A DNA stretch of 64,000 bases from Omphiscola glabra (GCA_964017045.1 OZ024796.1:22591510-22655509); one strand, 5' to 3'. Counted from the stretch's first letter, positions 23,996 to 36,094 are shown. Numbers and translations are program-made. The notes: generated by a model from the sequence alone, not told the origin.

Positions 23996-24164
23996 TGCGT
24001 TCATGACTTGTAGATATCCTGGTCAGTTCTGGCGAGGCCAATGCCGACTGTGCCGGGGACAATCTACGCGGGGAGCTGGGAGGGGTCTTAAGGTCACTTG
24101 AGGTCAAATGCTCTGGGGATGAGCTGCTGGTAGTTCGATGCTGGATCCCTGACCGGGCGTGGCG
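23963..24164 (-). CDS. Patj/Mpdz: PATJ/MPDZ-like exon: Ser-rich linker and beta-1 of PDZ6
   Basis: The exon is 202 nt: 67 codons plus one nucleotide. The acceptor is GTACCACTAG and the donor is TTTAG|GTAAGAA. It encodes RHARSGIQHRTTSSSSPEHL, then a Ser/Pro-rich stretch (DLKTPPSSPRRLSPAQSALA), then ELTRISTSHERTIHIQKGSQ-HL. The last 13 residues are the first strand of PDZ6 leading into its carboxylate-binding loop; the Gly of the LG-LTV loop is split by the intron. The final 45 bp of exon plus donor are tandemly repeated in the intron, producing five more donors at 23918, 23873, 23828, 23783 and 23738. Use of 23918 would insert 15 in-frame residues; the donors beyond it would bring in a TGA stop. 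Confidence 0.9.
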
Positions 24165-25704
24165 CTAGTGGTACGATAAACCAGAAGTGTTAGCAGTGGT
24201 GGTCAACAGATGAAAACATGGGGACAAACATGTTATTTTTTGCCGGATTAGTGGATTTGCAATGTAAAAATTGTGTCCTACTTATGTGCTGTTCCAATAA
24301 ACTCACAAAGAATCAGCTGCCCTGATGTTGTGACATGGTTAAATCTTTAATCAACATTATCTAGTTTTCACCTCATTGGGTTATGTGTTCGTGTTGCTTC
24401 ACCAATGAGAAATTTTTAACACAAACTGAACGATTGAACAAAGTCAAAGTCTTTGAAAATCATAACATTTCTATCAATTTAAAAGTTGAAAATGATGACT
24501 TGGGAGATGGGGTGGGTGCGTGTATTTGAATGAGTTCAAAATGTAACCAGTGAATGACACCCCCTCCCCTTTTCATGGCACAACAACGTCAAAGGGTGAT
24601 ACTGGGTGAAGCAAGGTAAGACAATGCTGGAAGGTGGGGGTGGAGTCCAACGTGAGCGGCAGGCTACATGTTATATCTGCTGCTATGAATGTAAGAATCG
24701 CTGCCCACAAGGACTGATCAGGCACATGTTTAATCATGTTACTGGTAGTTGTTGTTACAATGGTCTATGACGTCATGCGAGTTACACAACTGGAATGGGA
24801 GGTTACTCAGATTCATGCATTGAACGATTTCACAGACACACAGTCACAGTACCGGTAACACACACACACACACACACAAAATACCAGGTTAACGGAGATG
24901 TGTGCCACAGTTAAAGTGAAGATGGAGAATGTTAAAAAAAAGTTAATTTAAAAAAAATTTATTATACTAATTAGATATTGAAAAAAAAATAATAAAGTGG
25001 TATAGAAATATGTAAATAGTCTTTAAATAAATGCAATGAAGATTGTTAGATTTTTAATATTAAAAAGTAGCAATAGCAATCTTGAGATGTGACATTTGTT
25101 AACAATAAAAATCAGTGTCTCACCGTGTGAAATGTAGTGTACGCATAAAAAAAAAATTAAAATATTTTAGCGTTATGAAATATTATCTTAATATAGATCG
25201 ATAGCCTGTAGTCAATAAAACCATGATTGGAAGTGTATGTGTGTCTGTGCGTGCACACCACTCAATGTACGGCTCTATCTTCAAAGTCTGGCCACTTTGG
25301 TCTAGAATCTAGAAGCACGGGATGACCACTAACGCGCCTAAACTAAATGATCATTGGTTGAGCGAACTTGTTTTTCTTACGAAATTATTGGTGCTTTGTG
25401 TTCTTTAATTAAATCGCAATTGCTCAAACAAGAATATTACAATTTAAAGAGTTAAACCCACCACCCCCACTCCCCCATACCAAAGCTAAAACACGCCCCT
25501 GCTCTGTTCTTTAAAAATCATTAAAAAAAAAATTTGAAGTGTTAAGAAATTTTCGTTTTGTGTGGAGCTATCTCATAGTGGCAGAGGCGTAGCTAGAGGG
25601 GTGCTAACCGCACCGGCTCACACCAGCCCTGTCTACGCCACTGCTTGGTGGTGCCCAACGGATGTCTGTTACTCCTACACGTCTTTTAACAGAAAAATAA
25701 AAAC

Positions 25705-25750
<46 letters not shown>

Positions 25751-25875
25751 GAATCAAAAGGATTCCAAACGGTTAATGTGACGTAGCTCTATTGAATTGA
25801 GTTGTGAATCAAGGAATGTCAAGTTTTAGTGAGGCGTCTGCAAGACAGAGGGTCAGAGGTGAAGGTTGGTCTTAC
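24165..25875 (-). other. Intron of the PDZ gene
   Basis: This is the intron between exons 25998 and 24164. It contains AT-rich unique DNA, a (CA)n run at 24860-24878, a poly-A run of about 40 bases at 25707-25749, and a 62-bp MITE-like remnant at 25582-25643 with inverted ends AGGCGTAGC and CTACGCC. No extra exon was recognised. Confidence 0.75.
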
Positions 25876-25998
25876 CTTGGACTCTAGGTCACCCCATTTC
25901 GGGGAACTTGGTGCCGGCCGTAGGGGAGGGGTTTGGGGTGGGGTAGGAATTGTGAAGACAGGGGGTGGGGATGCGACTGGCAGTGGAGGCGGCGCTTC
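25876..25998 (-). CDS. Patj/Mpdz: PATJ/MPDZ-like exon: Pro-rich linker ending KWGDLESK
   Basis: The exon is 123 nt (41 codons) and in phase 0 at both ends. The acceptor is CCCATTTTCAG and the donor is AAG|GTAAGA. It encodes EAPPPLPVASPPPVFTIPTP, then PQTPPLRPAPSSPKWGDLES and K. About 40% of residues are proline. No domain is seen. It is identified by its strong splice sites, the open frame and the phase match to exons 40650 and 24164, so it is less certain than the PDZ exons. Being symmetric (phase 0-0), it could be skipped without breaking frame. Confidence 0.78.
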
Positions 25999-27500
25999 CT
26001 GAAAATGGGGCGTTGTCTTTAATACGAGTTTGGTGAAGAGCAGAGAGAGGGGGAAAAAAAGGCAATGGAGAAATAGGATTGGTTAAAAAACATGTCAACC
26101 AATCAAAACATGCTGTAATGTCACAACAGAGAAATCATTGGTTAAAACTGTAAGTTAAGTTAACGTTACTTTTTTCAAAAGAGATTTCTAAGATATGCAC
26201 AAGTTAATTTCTAGTTTTTAAATATTCAAGTATGTTAGGAAGAAAAATTCATCGTCTTTTAAAAATAATTGTGAAACATAAATTTTAGATCTGAAACATA
26301 CTGATCAATTTATAAATATAATGACATAAAAATATTTATAAAAATAATGTAAACACGCATGCCAAATAAAGCCAACATCTAGAAGAGGAAGAAAAAAAAG
26401 TCCCCAAACTATTCTTTTCCAAACATTTATATATATATATATATACATATATATAGTGTGTGCAGAAGCCAGATGTGTATAAAACTAATAAGGTAATGAT
26501 TGTGTCATGATATCATGGTCACCACAGGGTCACCCCATTCGCCATGACAGCCGCATGCATCGTGCAGCTTAAACTATAAGTGATTGACAACTGAACCGAC
26601 TGTCTACTCCACAAGACACAGGGGAACCCATTCCGTCGTGACACAGCTGATACGGACATGCGCGGTACTTGTTTGTTAGAAGTCTTGAGATAGCGGTGCA
26701 TTCAAAGTTTGGCAACCACATGACTCTTTGTGTTTGTGCGGTTTGTGTATGAGAGAAGACTGTATGAGGGTATGTGTTACAGTATAGCCTAGTGTAGCGT
26801 AGGGCTTGGCTTATTTTTTCCTTCAACACAGAGCTATTTTAAGCCACAACAAGTGTCACCCGCTATAGCATGGCCTGGATATTGACGTCGCCGAGTAAAT
26901 GCGCTGTGTCATCCCATACATACCCCTCCCTTGGTTGGGAAAAGGTTGTTAACGTTCAAATGCGTTCTATTTATTTTAAAGACTGCCATTAGGTGACTCA
27001 ATATCTAGAATGTATGCACTATAACGTTCTGATTTTTAAAAAGTCTTTAGGCTACGCGCTTTCTTCGCAGATAGACAGAGCGAGACAGATAGACGGAATG
27101 AGACAGATAGAGAGAGCGAGACAGATAGACGGAGTAATACAGATAGAGAGAGCGAGACAGATAGACGGAGGGAGACAGATAGAGAGAGCGAGAGTGTACC
27201 CTTTTCACTTGCTGTAAGTTGATACTTTTTTTTTTAACTTCTGTACTCAAATTTGTTTTTTAAAAATGTAAATTTTTTTGTAGAATTAAATTGAATATTG
27301 TCAGTATCACCAGATTTGGAACCGTTTTCTTTGCACTCTTTTCTCAATGCTCTGTTATGGAATGATTATTATACCAGTCACAATCTTACAACATCAAATC
27401 TTCAACATCATAAAGGTACGTAACAGCATGTGTGCGTGGGTGTGTGCACGCTAGGTGTGAGCCAAAAAGGTATATGTATTGGAGATCACGGGATACTCAC
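25999..27500 (-). other. Start of the 14.65-kb PDZ-gene intron
   Basis: AT-rich sequence with a (TA)n run at 26431-26456 and an array at 27065-27195 (24 bp, units around GACAGATAGACGGAG and GACAGATAGAGAGAGC). Open frames here have no family features. Confidence 0.7.
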
Positions 27501-28225
27501 ATAACTTGGGAATAAGTCCTAAGACAGAGGTTTTGAAAACGTCCAAAGACAGAGGTTTGAAATAAGTCATAAGACAGAGGTTTTGAAAACGTCCTAAGAC
27601 AGAGGTTTTGAAAACGTCCTAAGACAGAGGTTTGGAATAAGTTCTAAGACAGAGGTTTGGAATAAGTCCTAAGACGAGGTTTGGAATAAGTCCTAAGACA
27701 GAGGTTCGGAATAAGTCCTAAGACAGAGGTTTGGAATAAGTCCTAAGACAGAGGTTTGGAATAATTTCTAAGACATAGGTTTGGATTAAGCCCTAAGACC
27801 GGTGGCGTAGCGAGGGGGGGCATCATGCCCCGGGCGCTACTCACAAAGGGGCGCCAAATGGTATATTTTACATATAATATTGTATGGTTTTCGAATGGGG
27901 GGGGGGGCGCTAATAAGGTATTGTGCCTCGGACACGAGTTAAGCTCGCTACGCCACTGCCTAAGACAGAGGTTTGGAATAAGTTCTAAGAAAGAGGTTTG
28001 GAATAAGTCCGAAGACAGAGGTATGGAATAAGTCCGAAGACAGAGGTTTGGAATAAGTGCGAAGACAGAGGTTTGGAATAAGTCCGAAGACAGAGGTATG
28101 GAATAGGTCTTAAGACAGAGGTTTGGAATAAGTCCTAAGACAGAGATTTGGAATAAGTCCGAAGACAGAGGTTTGGAATAAGTCCTAAGACAGAGGTTTG
28201 GAATACGTTCAATACAGATATTGAG
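27500..28225. repeat. 26-bp minisatellite, about 21 copies, split by a MITE
   Basis: The unit contains AAGTCCTAAGACAGAGGTTT then GGAATA. Variants with TTTTGAAAACG occur at the left and CCGAAGACAG at the right. The array is interrupted at 27800-27958. The stretch 28260-28400 carries a separate weak repeat around GGAATGGAATGT. Confidence 0.94.
27800..27958. mobile_element. MITE nested inside the 26-bp array
   Basis: The inverted ends are GGTGGCGTAGCGAG and, reversed, CAGTGGCGTAGCGAG. It is flanked by CCTAAGAC on both sides. The 8-bp flank fits a hAT-like target duplication, although the surrounding array contains the same word, so this alone is not proof. Removing the element restores a continuous array. 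The interior has poly-G and no coding sequence. Confidence 0.85.
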
Positions 28226-29142
28226 AATAAGTCAAAGATAGATTTTGGGAATATTGGGAATGTGTCATCACCAAAGATCTGTAATCTGTAGAAAGTCACA
28301 CATAGGAATGGAATGTGTAGAAAGCCACCTAGGAATGGAATGTCTAGAAAAGCATCCACGAATGGAATGCGCACAAAACCACACAGGAATGGAATATTAG
28401 ACCATAAACAAACAATGAATACATACATACAACCACTAAAACACCGAATTTAGACAATAAAGTTCCAACTGCAAACTGTACAACTCTAAGCCTTTCATTA
28501 AATGAATACATTTTACACAACTATAAAAACCACGAACCTTTCCTACGTTGTTCCTGGTAGTAGATTTGTGCCTGGCACTGCCGGCTACAGATGAGATGGA
28601 CAAGGTCCGTCCTGCCTTTTTACAACAGAACACATACATGGTAACGTCCACCTTTGCGGCCCCAGTCTCTCCGTCACATAAAAAATAACGCAGTCACCAC
28701 AAAGCTGTCACTGTCGAAACGCACAGTTTATTTCGCGCCTAAATTATTTAGGGCTAACAACGGGGTTCGGACCTCGCATCCATTTTATGCCGCACCAGCA
28801 GAAACCCAAAGGACTTCATTTCTATTCACATTATGTGGTACTGGTCCTAGGTGGCAAATGGAATGACGCGACCAATAACGGACATTCACGGTAATTGTTT
28901 TGTTAAGCCCAGGGAGGCTACATTATTTCCAATGTAAGTTGAAATCCGTTTGAAAATCAATTGCAGACAAATGTTTCACGGTAATGAAAGTGAGGACTTA
29001 AATTCAGTGCTAGAAGATCAGACCTTGGTATAAGACAAGGGTCGCAGAACATGGTTTTGTTACAATGTTAGGTAAGGAGATCTCGTCGAACCTGAGAGTC
29101 GGATGGATTGTGTCAAAAAAAAGGTGGACTATAAGGTGATAT

Positions 29143-29288
29143 CAGTGGCGTAGGAATGGTAGTGCGGAGGAGGGCGGTACTTTTTTTTTTAAATGGCGGG
29201 GCTGCATTTTCGGACAAATGCAAGACTTTTTTTTCGTGTAAGGGTGCGCCTTAAATCATGGGCCGAAATAACCCTAGCTACGCCACTG
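29143..29288. mobile_element. MITE related to the 27800 copy
   Basis: The inverted ends are CAGTGGCGTAGG and, reversed, CAGTGGCGTAGCTAGGG. It is 146 bp. No clear target duplication is seen (GGTGATAT against TGTGAACT). The interior is unrelated poly-T rich DNA. Confidence 0.72.
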
Positions 29289-29469
29289 TGTGAACTATAT
29301 TATACTTTAACAACAATATCTAACACATTTATATTCCAAAAAAAGCGTTTTAGAGTAAGGCACGCATTTATCTGATGTCCAAATATAATTTGGAGGACGA
29401 AATTGGTACTTTTCTGACCCAACCTTTTAACACCTATAGTTGATGTTTAAGCTTCCAACCCATCAAATA

Positions 29470-30955
29470 GCTTGCAATAGTCTAACAGATCATTGCATGG
29501 GATGAGCTTCCCATCAGATGTCACACATTGCAATAGTCTAACAAATCATTGCATGGGATGAGCTTCCCATCAGATGTCACATATTGCAATAGTCTAACAA
29601 ATCATTGCATGGGATGAGCTTCCCATCAGATGTCACACATTGCAATAGTCTAACAAATCATTGCATGAGATGAGCTTCCCATCAGATGTCACACATTGCA
29701 ATAGTCTAACAGATCATTGCATGGGATGAGCTTCCCATCAGATGTCACACATTGCAATAGTCTAACAAATCATTGCATGGGATGAGCTTCCCATCAGATG
29801 TCACATATTGCAATAGTCTAACAAATCATTGCATGGGATGAGCTTCCCATCAGATGTCACATATTGCAATAGTCTAACAAATCATTGCATGAGATGAGCT
29901 TCCCATCAGATGTCACACATTGCAATAGTCTAACAAATCATTGCATGAGATGAGCTTCCCATCAGATGTCACACATTGCAATAGTCTAACAAATCATTGC
30001 ATGAGATGAGCTTCCCATCAGATGTCACATATTGCAATAGTCTAACAAATCATTGCATGGGATGAGCTTCCCATCAGATGTCACATATTGCAATAGTCTA
30101 ACAAATCATTGCATGGGATGAGCTTCCCATCAGATGTCACACATTGCAATAGTCTAACAAATCATTGCATGGGATGAGCTTCCCATCAGATGTCACATAT
30201 TGCAATAGTCTAACAAATCATTGCATGGTATGAGCTTCCCATCAGATGTCACATATTGCAATAGTCTAACAAATCATTGCATGGTATGAGCTTCCCATCA
30301 GATGTCACATATTGCAATAGTCTAACAAATCATTGCATGGGATGAGCTTCCCATCAGATGTCACATATTGCAATAGTCTAACAAATCATTGCATGGGATG
30401 AGCTTCCCATCAGATGTCACATATTGCAATAGTCTAACAAATCATTGCATGGTATGAGCTTCCCATCAGATGTCACACATTGCAATAGTCTAACAAATCA
30501 TTGCATGGGATGAGCTTCCCATCAGATGTCACACATTGCAATAGTCTAACAAATCATTGCATGGGATGAGCTTCCCATCAGATGTCACATATTGCAATAG
30601 TCTAACAAATCATTGCATGGGATGAGCTTCCCATCAGATGTCACATATTGCAATAGTCTAACAAATCATTGCATGGTATGAGCTTCCCATCAGATGTCAC
30701 ACATTGCAATAGTCTAACAAATCATTGCATGGGATGAGCTTCCCATCAGATGTCACATATTGCAATAGTCTAACAAATCATTGCATGGTATGAGCTTCCC
30801 ATCAGATGTCACATATTGCAATAGTCTAACAAATCATTGCATGGGATGAGCTTCCCATCAGATGTCACATATTGCAATAGTCTAACAAATCATTGCATGG
30901 GATGAGCTTCCCATCAGATGTCACATATTGCAATAGTCTAACAGATCATTGTTCT
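29470..30955. repeat. 56-bp satellite block, about 26 copies
   Basis: The unit contains ATTGCAATAGTCTAACAAAT, then CATTGCATGGGATGAGCTTC, then CCATCAGATGTCACA. Its centre GATGAGCTTCCCATC is nearly palindromic. Copies differ mainly at GCATGG/GCATGA/GCATGGT and CACACA/CACATA. Variants are shuffled, with runs of the same type, consistent with local homogenisation. Confidence 0.97.
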
Positions 30956-31254
30956 GCTGTGTAATCAGATTTCATACATTCCATTTTCAATAATTTCTTA
31001 TAAAAAAAAGTAAGTGGTGCCAAGGACTGAACATGAGTTCACCGTAAAGCGCATTTTGATCATACGTGAGTCAGTTATGATACTCTATCAGTTAGCCTTC
31101 ATTGTAAAGGTCTGTCAGCAAATCATTGGATTGCGGGTGGATCCCTCACATGCCATGTTCAGTAGACAGCTCATCCAAACACAATTAAACGAGTTTGAGA
31201 GACTCTTAGCTTTTTTTGCGCGGGCGACGATGTCGGGAAAAAAGCTACAACCTT

Positions 31255-31385
31255 GACACTGCCGCCTCTCTGTCAAGTCAGAAAGTATTCCGTGTGCCAA
31301 CTGCCATCTCTGTCAAGTCAGAAAGTATTCCTTGAGCCAACTGCCATTTTTGGCAAGTCAGAAAGCATTCCTTATACAAACTGGC
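31255..31385. repeat. About 46-bp repeat, 3 copies
   Basis: The unit contains GTCAAGTCAGAAAGTATTCC preceded by CTGCCATCTCT. Confidence 0.8.
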
Positions 31386-31989
31386 TCTGGAATGGGAATG
31401 CTGCTTTTCATTAGAATTTTACAGTATTAGAAGTGAATGAAGCAACGCCACATCACCTGGTCTAGAAGTTTATTAAATTTAGCTGTCAAAACATGGTGCT
31501 AAGTCACAGCACCGGTGAAACTAGTTGTCCACAGGGTTTAACCAAACTTCAGCGGTACTCAGAACCCTTCACTTTTTACGTTATATAACACCATTTACCT
31601 GCAACACCTGAAGGTCGGAGAAGTTAAACAACAATAAATAAAGCGACAATCCCTGGTCAACTATTTCCCTTTTTCGTGAATGAACACGTTTGAAATAATC
31701 AGGCGACGATAGCTCAACAATAAACACATTCACAAAATGACCACATGTTGTGGAGAGAGGGGGGCGCTAACGGTGCTTCACGGTAACCAGACGGAAGAAG
31801 ACAAAAAAAACCGGGATCGTTTCCATCAATGCTAACATAAGGGTTGCCCGACAAACAATTGCAAGACAACTGGGCCCATGATGAAGTGAGTGACAGCACG
31901 TGCCTTGATTACATGTGCCATCCTAATGAGACCCCGGAGGAGGGGGGGCGCGGGGGGGGGACGACGGACAGATGGGTGACACGATCACG

Positions 31990-32011
31990 TGATGGGAAGC
32001 TCATCCCATGC
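31990..32011 (-). repeat. Single inverted copy of the 56-bp satellite core
   Basis: The plus strand carries GATGGGAAGCTCATCCCATG, a perfect reverse complement of the satellite core at 29470-30955. It lies about 1 kb away as one isolated 22-bp match. Confidence 0.8.
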
Positions 32012-32224
32012 CATCAGCGAATCTAACGGGAGTTTACAGAGCAAGAAAAGTTGTTAGTGACAGGACATTCTGTTGTTGCCGGGATGCGCGCCATGTTGTT
32101 GTTTTTGCTTGCCGTGGAGCCCACAGCGGCGTTCGTGGGCCGAGATATGACATGGACAACTGTATGAAGCAAACCAAGGAACCGTTCAATTCAAGTGTAT
32201 TGTCTATGTTAAGTTCAGTGGAAA

Positions 32225-32605
32225 AGCCGCTGCTGTGCTGAACAAAGAACAGATGGTGCGGACAAAGAACATATGCTGTTTACAAAAAACAACTGCTGTG
32301 CACAAATAACTTCTGCTGTGCACAAAAAACTTCTGCTGTGCACAAATATCAGCTGATGCGTACAAAGAACAGCTGATGCGTACAAAGAACAGCTGCTGCG
32401 TACAAAGAACAGCTGCTGTGTACAAAGAACAGCTACTGTGCACCAAGACGAGATGCTGCGTACAAAGAAGAGATGCTGCGGAAAAGAAAAGGTGCTGTGC
32501 ACAAAGAACAGATGCTGTACACAAAAAACAACTGCTGGGCACAAATAACTTCTGCTGTGCACAAAGAACAGATTCTGTGCACAAAGAACAGATGCTGTGC
32601 ACAAA
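32225..32605. repeat. 20-bp minisatellite, about 19 copies
   Basis: The unit is close to AACAGATGCTGTGCACAAAG. The centre TGTGCACA is a palindrome. Several variant types are mixed (CTGATGCGTAC, CTTCTGCTGTG). Long minus-strand frames across it reflect absence of stops, not a gene. Confidence 0.94.
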
Positions 32606-32910
32606 TAAACTCTTTAAAGCGCCATTGAAAAGACGAGCATAACACACAAGTTATTAAGAACGCATTCCCTTTTGTTTCCAACTGTCCTCGAGGCTTCCAT
32701 TATTACTAGGGCTGTACCTTGCCAGCGGATTGAGAACCTCGGTGACTTTAGTGTCAAGATTTAATAAACATATCTTGACCTAACGGTTTATGCCACATTT
32801 ATGCAGTTGTTACACATCTGACTGGAATCCATGAGGTCGTTTATATTGAGTGACTTTGAACAACTCACGTCTGCGATTGATTGGCTGAACTGACCAGCAG
32901 ATGACCGAAG

Positions 32911-33088
32911 CATGTACCCGGTACGTTTTGTTCATATGAACGGCGCGAGACATAGGGTACGTGTAGAAAGATGTACCCGGTACGTTTTGTTCATATGAAC
33001 GGCGCGAGACATAGGGTACGTGTAGAAAGATGTACCCCGTACGTTTTGTTCATATGAACGGCGCGAGACATAGGGTACGTGTAGAAAG
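32911..33088. repeat. 59-bp repeat, 3 copies
   Basis: The unit contains ATGTACCCGGTACGTTTTGT then TCATATGAACGGCGCGAGAC. It is nearly identical in all three copies. It holds two palindromic cores (TACCCGGTA, TTCATATGAA). Confidence 0.93.
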
Positions 33089-34140
33089 GAGAGATCAAAA
33101 AGAGCGTAACAAGATGACTAAATAAGCCAGACAAGAGGAGCGTCACTACTTTAAATTCTTTCTCCAACGGTTCTAAACACGAAGCTTTAAATGTAGCCCA
33201 AGCCTCACTCTATATCTACTTCACGCTGGCGTGATATTGCCGTAAAGGAGTCGAGCTCAGATTATTCCGGATAGAAGAAGTCAGATGTTCCGGAAAAAAA
33301 AAGAATTCAGATTTCCGGTCCGGAAAAGTTCCAATCTTCTAAACAGAAGAAGTCAGTCGCACTGGGCAGAAGGATTGAAGAGTTTTATATTGACGACATT
33401 CCCCCCCCCCCCCCCCCAAAAAAAAAAAGACATAAGAACACATGAACGCGTGTAACGGTTCTGTTAGATGTAGCAACGTGTTCCTAGAACAAAGCGACCT
33501 GCTTGTCTTCTGCTGACAGTAAATGGGACATAAATCTTTCCAATCACGCGCTTCCGATTACGACACCCCCCCCCCCCCCCAACCCCACGAACTGATAAAA
33601 CAAATGTTTAAGTGAAAGTGCTCTCATGTTTTTGTAACTATATCATTCATTGCCAAAGAGTCACACAAAAAGAACCTAGAGGTGGGTGCGTATCAGCTAC
33701 AATGAGATGTCCCCTACCAACATTACCCCGTATCTACAGTTGACCACTATCGACATTACCCCATATCTATAGCCGTGTGTTGTCCAACATCAACATTACC
33801 ACATATATACAGAATTATGTGGTGCTTACTACGTCACGTGACCAAAAAAACACAGTAACACTAGTTCGCCGGAGACCAACAGCGCTTCGTTAGAGAATTT
33901 TTTTAAAAAATGTATATCCAACCATTTCCATTCAATAACTAATTATAGTGAATAATGTACACGTCATTCAATAATGTGCATCGATTTCGTATTAGACTTT
34001 GGGGTGAATCCAACTCGCCAGTCACGAAACATCCAAAAATAGACCGCTACGACGGCGGAAAATGCATCAATTATAATTGTAACAACAGAAAGGAAAAAGG
34101 AAACTTGGGTCCCTACTTGGCAATGACAGTTTTATAGAAT
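33089..34140 (-). other. Intron DNA, no gene recognised
   Basis: It includes poly-C/poly-A at 33402-33428, poly-C at 33564-33580, and a weak 3-copy repeat at 33715-33800 (CATTACCCCATATCTA). No exon is supported. Confidence 0.6.
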
Positions 34141-34545
34141 ATTCTCGACTGAGCTATTACATTCTAGGCTCCGCCCCTCGTGTCATACATCCACTAAAGT
34201 ATTACATTCTCGACTCCGCCCCCATGATACCCATCCACTGAGCTAATTCATTCTCGACTCCGCCTCTCATGTCATACATCCACTAAAGTATTACATTCTC
34301 GACTCTGCCCCTCATGTCATACATCCACTGAGCTATTACATTCTCGACTCCACCCCCTATATCATACATCCACTGAGCTATTACATTCTCGACTCCGCCC
34401 CCATGATATCCATCCACTGAGCTATTTCATTCTCGACTCTGCCCCCCATGTCATACATCCACTGAGCTATTGCATTCTCGACTCCGCCCCTCATGTCATA
34501 CATCCACTGAGCTATTACATTCTCGACTCCGCCCCTCATGTCATA
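34140..34545. repeat. 45-bp minisatellite, about 9 copies
   Basis: The unit contains CGACTCCGCCCCTCATGTCA then TACATCCACTGAGCTATTAC. Confidence 0.94.
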
Positions 34546-34819
34546 TTATATAGCATAATTTTTTTCCCTAAATCATTTAGTGGTCTTAGAAACGCAAATA
34601 TCATAACATAGATACTTATTTTTAAAATTAGAAATTGTGATGAGTTTTCGCAATAGCAGGTGAGTGGAATTTATCGCAGAGTGCCTGCCATCATTATCTC
34701 GATAACATCGGGTGATATTTTCTAGTATATTTAGATACCAACAGAATGAAGTTGGAAATAACAGGAAGAACACTGAGGTGACATCACAGTTAGGAATATT
34801 ATTATTATTAGTTGTCTTA

Positions 34820-35045
34820 TATAGAACCATCACAGTCGGAATGATGGGATCACAGTTGGAATGATTCGATCATCACAGTCGGAATGATTGACATCACTGT
34901 TGTAATGATTCGACCATACAGTTGGAATTATTGGCATCATTTTTGGAATGATTGGATCATCACAGTTGGAATGATTGGGGTCGCAGCTGAAATGATGGGG
35001 ATCACCGCTGGAATGATTGGATCATTACAATTGGAATGATGGGGA
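34820..35045. repeat. About 23-bp degenerate array
   Basis: The unit is close to CACAGTTGGAATGATTGGAT, with many length variants. It is preceded by an ATTATTATTATTAG tail and TCTTATATAG, a motif also present near 37890 and 63200. Confidence 0.8.
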
Positions 35046-35314
35046 TAAAAAGTCAACATGAGTTATCATTTCAAGTGGTGTTGGGTGTTAAATTATTGAA
35101 GATAGGCTAAAAGACAACAATAGACAGGCGAACAAGGAGCAATAGAAAGACGGAACAAAGAGCAATATAATACTGCACAAGAGCAAATGATGGAACACAG
35201 AGCAATAGACGGAGCAAAGAGCAAAAGGACGGAGCTAAGAGCAATAGTAAGGCGGAGACGCCAAAAGAAATCAAAAGAATATCAAAAGTGAGAAGGTAAA
35301 CTAAATGGCATATG

Positions 35315-35315
35315 A

Positions 35316-35346
<31 letters not shown>

Positions 35347-35600
35347 AAGAGAGAGAGCGAGAAAGAGAGAGGGGGAGGGAGAGAGAGAGGGGGAGGGGGA
35401 GGGAGAGAGATATAGGAAGAGAGATAGATAGATATATAGATAGAGAGAGACCCGTAGACAAAGAGATTTAATAATAGAAATACATATGAATGAACAGAGA
35501 ATGCTATAGACATACAAGAGAGCAGGAGATAGACAGACAGACCAAGAGAGAAACAGTCGGTAGAAGAGAAAGCCCGAGAAAGCACAAATGAGAGAGACTC
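35315..35600. repeat. Long purine (GA/GGGA) tract
   Basis: 35318-35450 is almost pure purine on the plus strand, mostly GA and GGGA repeats, followed by AGATAGATAT. Such mirror-like purine tracts can form triplex (H-DNA). The minus-strand frame rich in Leu and Ser is a by-product. Confidence 0.85.
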
Positions 35601-35834
35601 GCCTCAAGTCTGCCCGTGTTCGTGCCGTTAGAGATTGATCTAATGAACCAATTAAGCTGATCAATGACCACCCCTTCGGGCCTATTATTATTTATGATAT
35701 TATCTTATATCAAGACGTGTCTATTATTTCAACAGTTAAATAGAACAGATGTCTAGTGTCATTACTGGTGCCCAGAAGTAACGTCTCAACACCAATGTCC
35801 ACTCTCAGAAAAACAGTCCCTTTGTTCTACACGC

Positions 35835-36000
35835 GAGCAGCCTTTTGGGGCGAGAAGACAAAGTAGATTTAACAGACATTTGAGGCGAGAAGACAAAGTA
35901 GATTTAACAGACATTTGAGGCGAGAAGACAAAGTAGTTCAAGTATAGATCAAGTAGATTAAGTATTTCAAGTAGATTAAGTAGTTCAAGTAGATTGACTC
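35835..36000. repeat. Short arrays (about 40 bp and 11 bp)
   Basis: GAGGCGAGAAGACAAAGTAG occurs three times; it is followed by several copies of TTCAAGTAGATTAAGTA. Confidence 0.8.
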
Positions 36001-36094
36001 TCCATGACAAGTTTGGAAAATAACCAACGGTGAAAATACAAATGGTTTAAATCTTCTAGAATGCACTGTTCCATTGATACGCCCCTGAAGACCA

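Noticed and set aside
28555..28635. Possible extra exon on the minus strand (CATCTGTAG acceptor, GGAAAG|GTTCGT donor)
   Set aside because: The length (47 or 74 bp) does not fit the phase 0-0 gap between exons 40650 and 25998, and no homology was recognised.
35107..35664. 185-codon minus-strand frame with many Leu and Ser (membrane-like)
   Set aside because: It is the translation of the complementary strand of a GA-rich tract; the apparent membrane segments come from CTC/TCT repeats.
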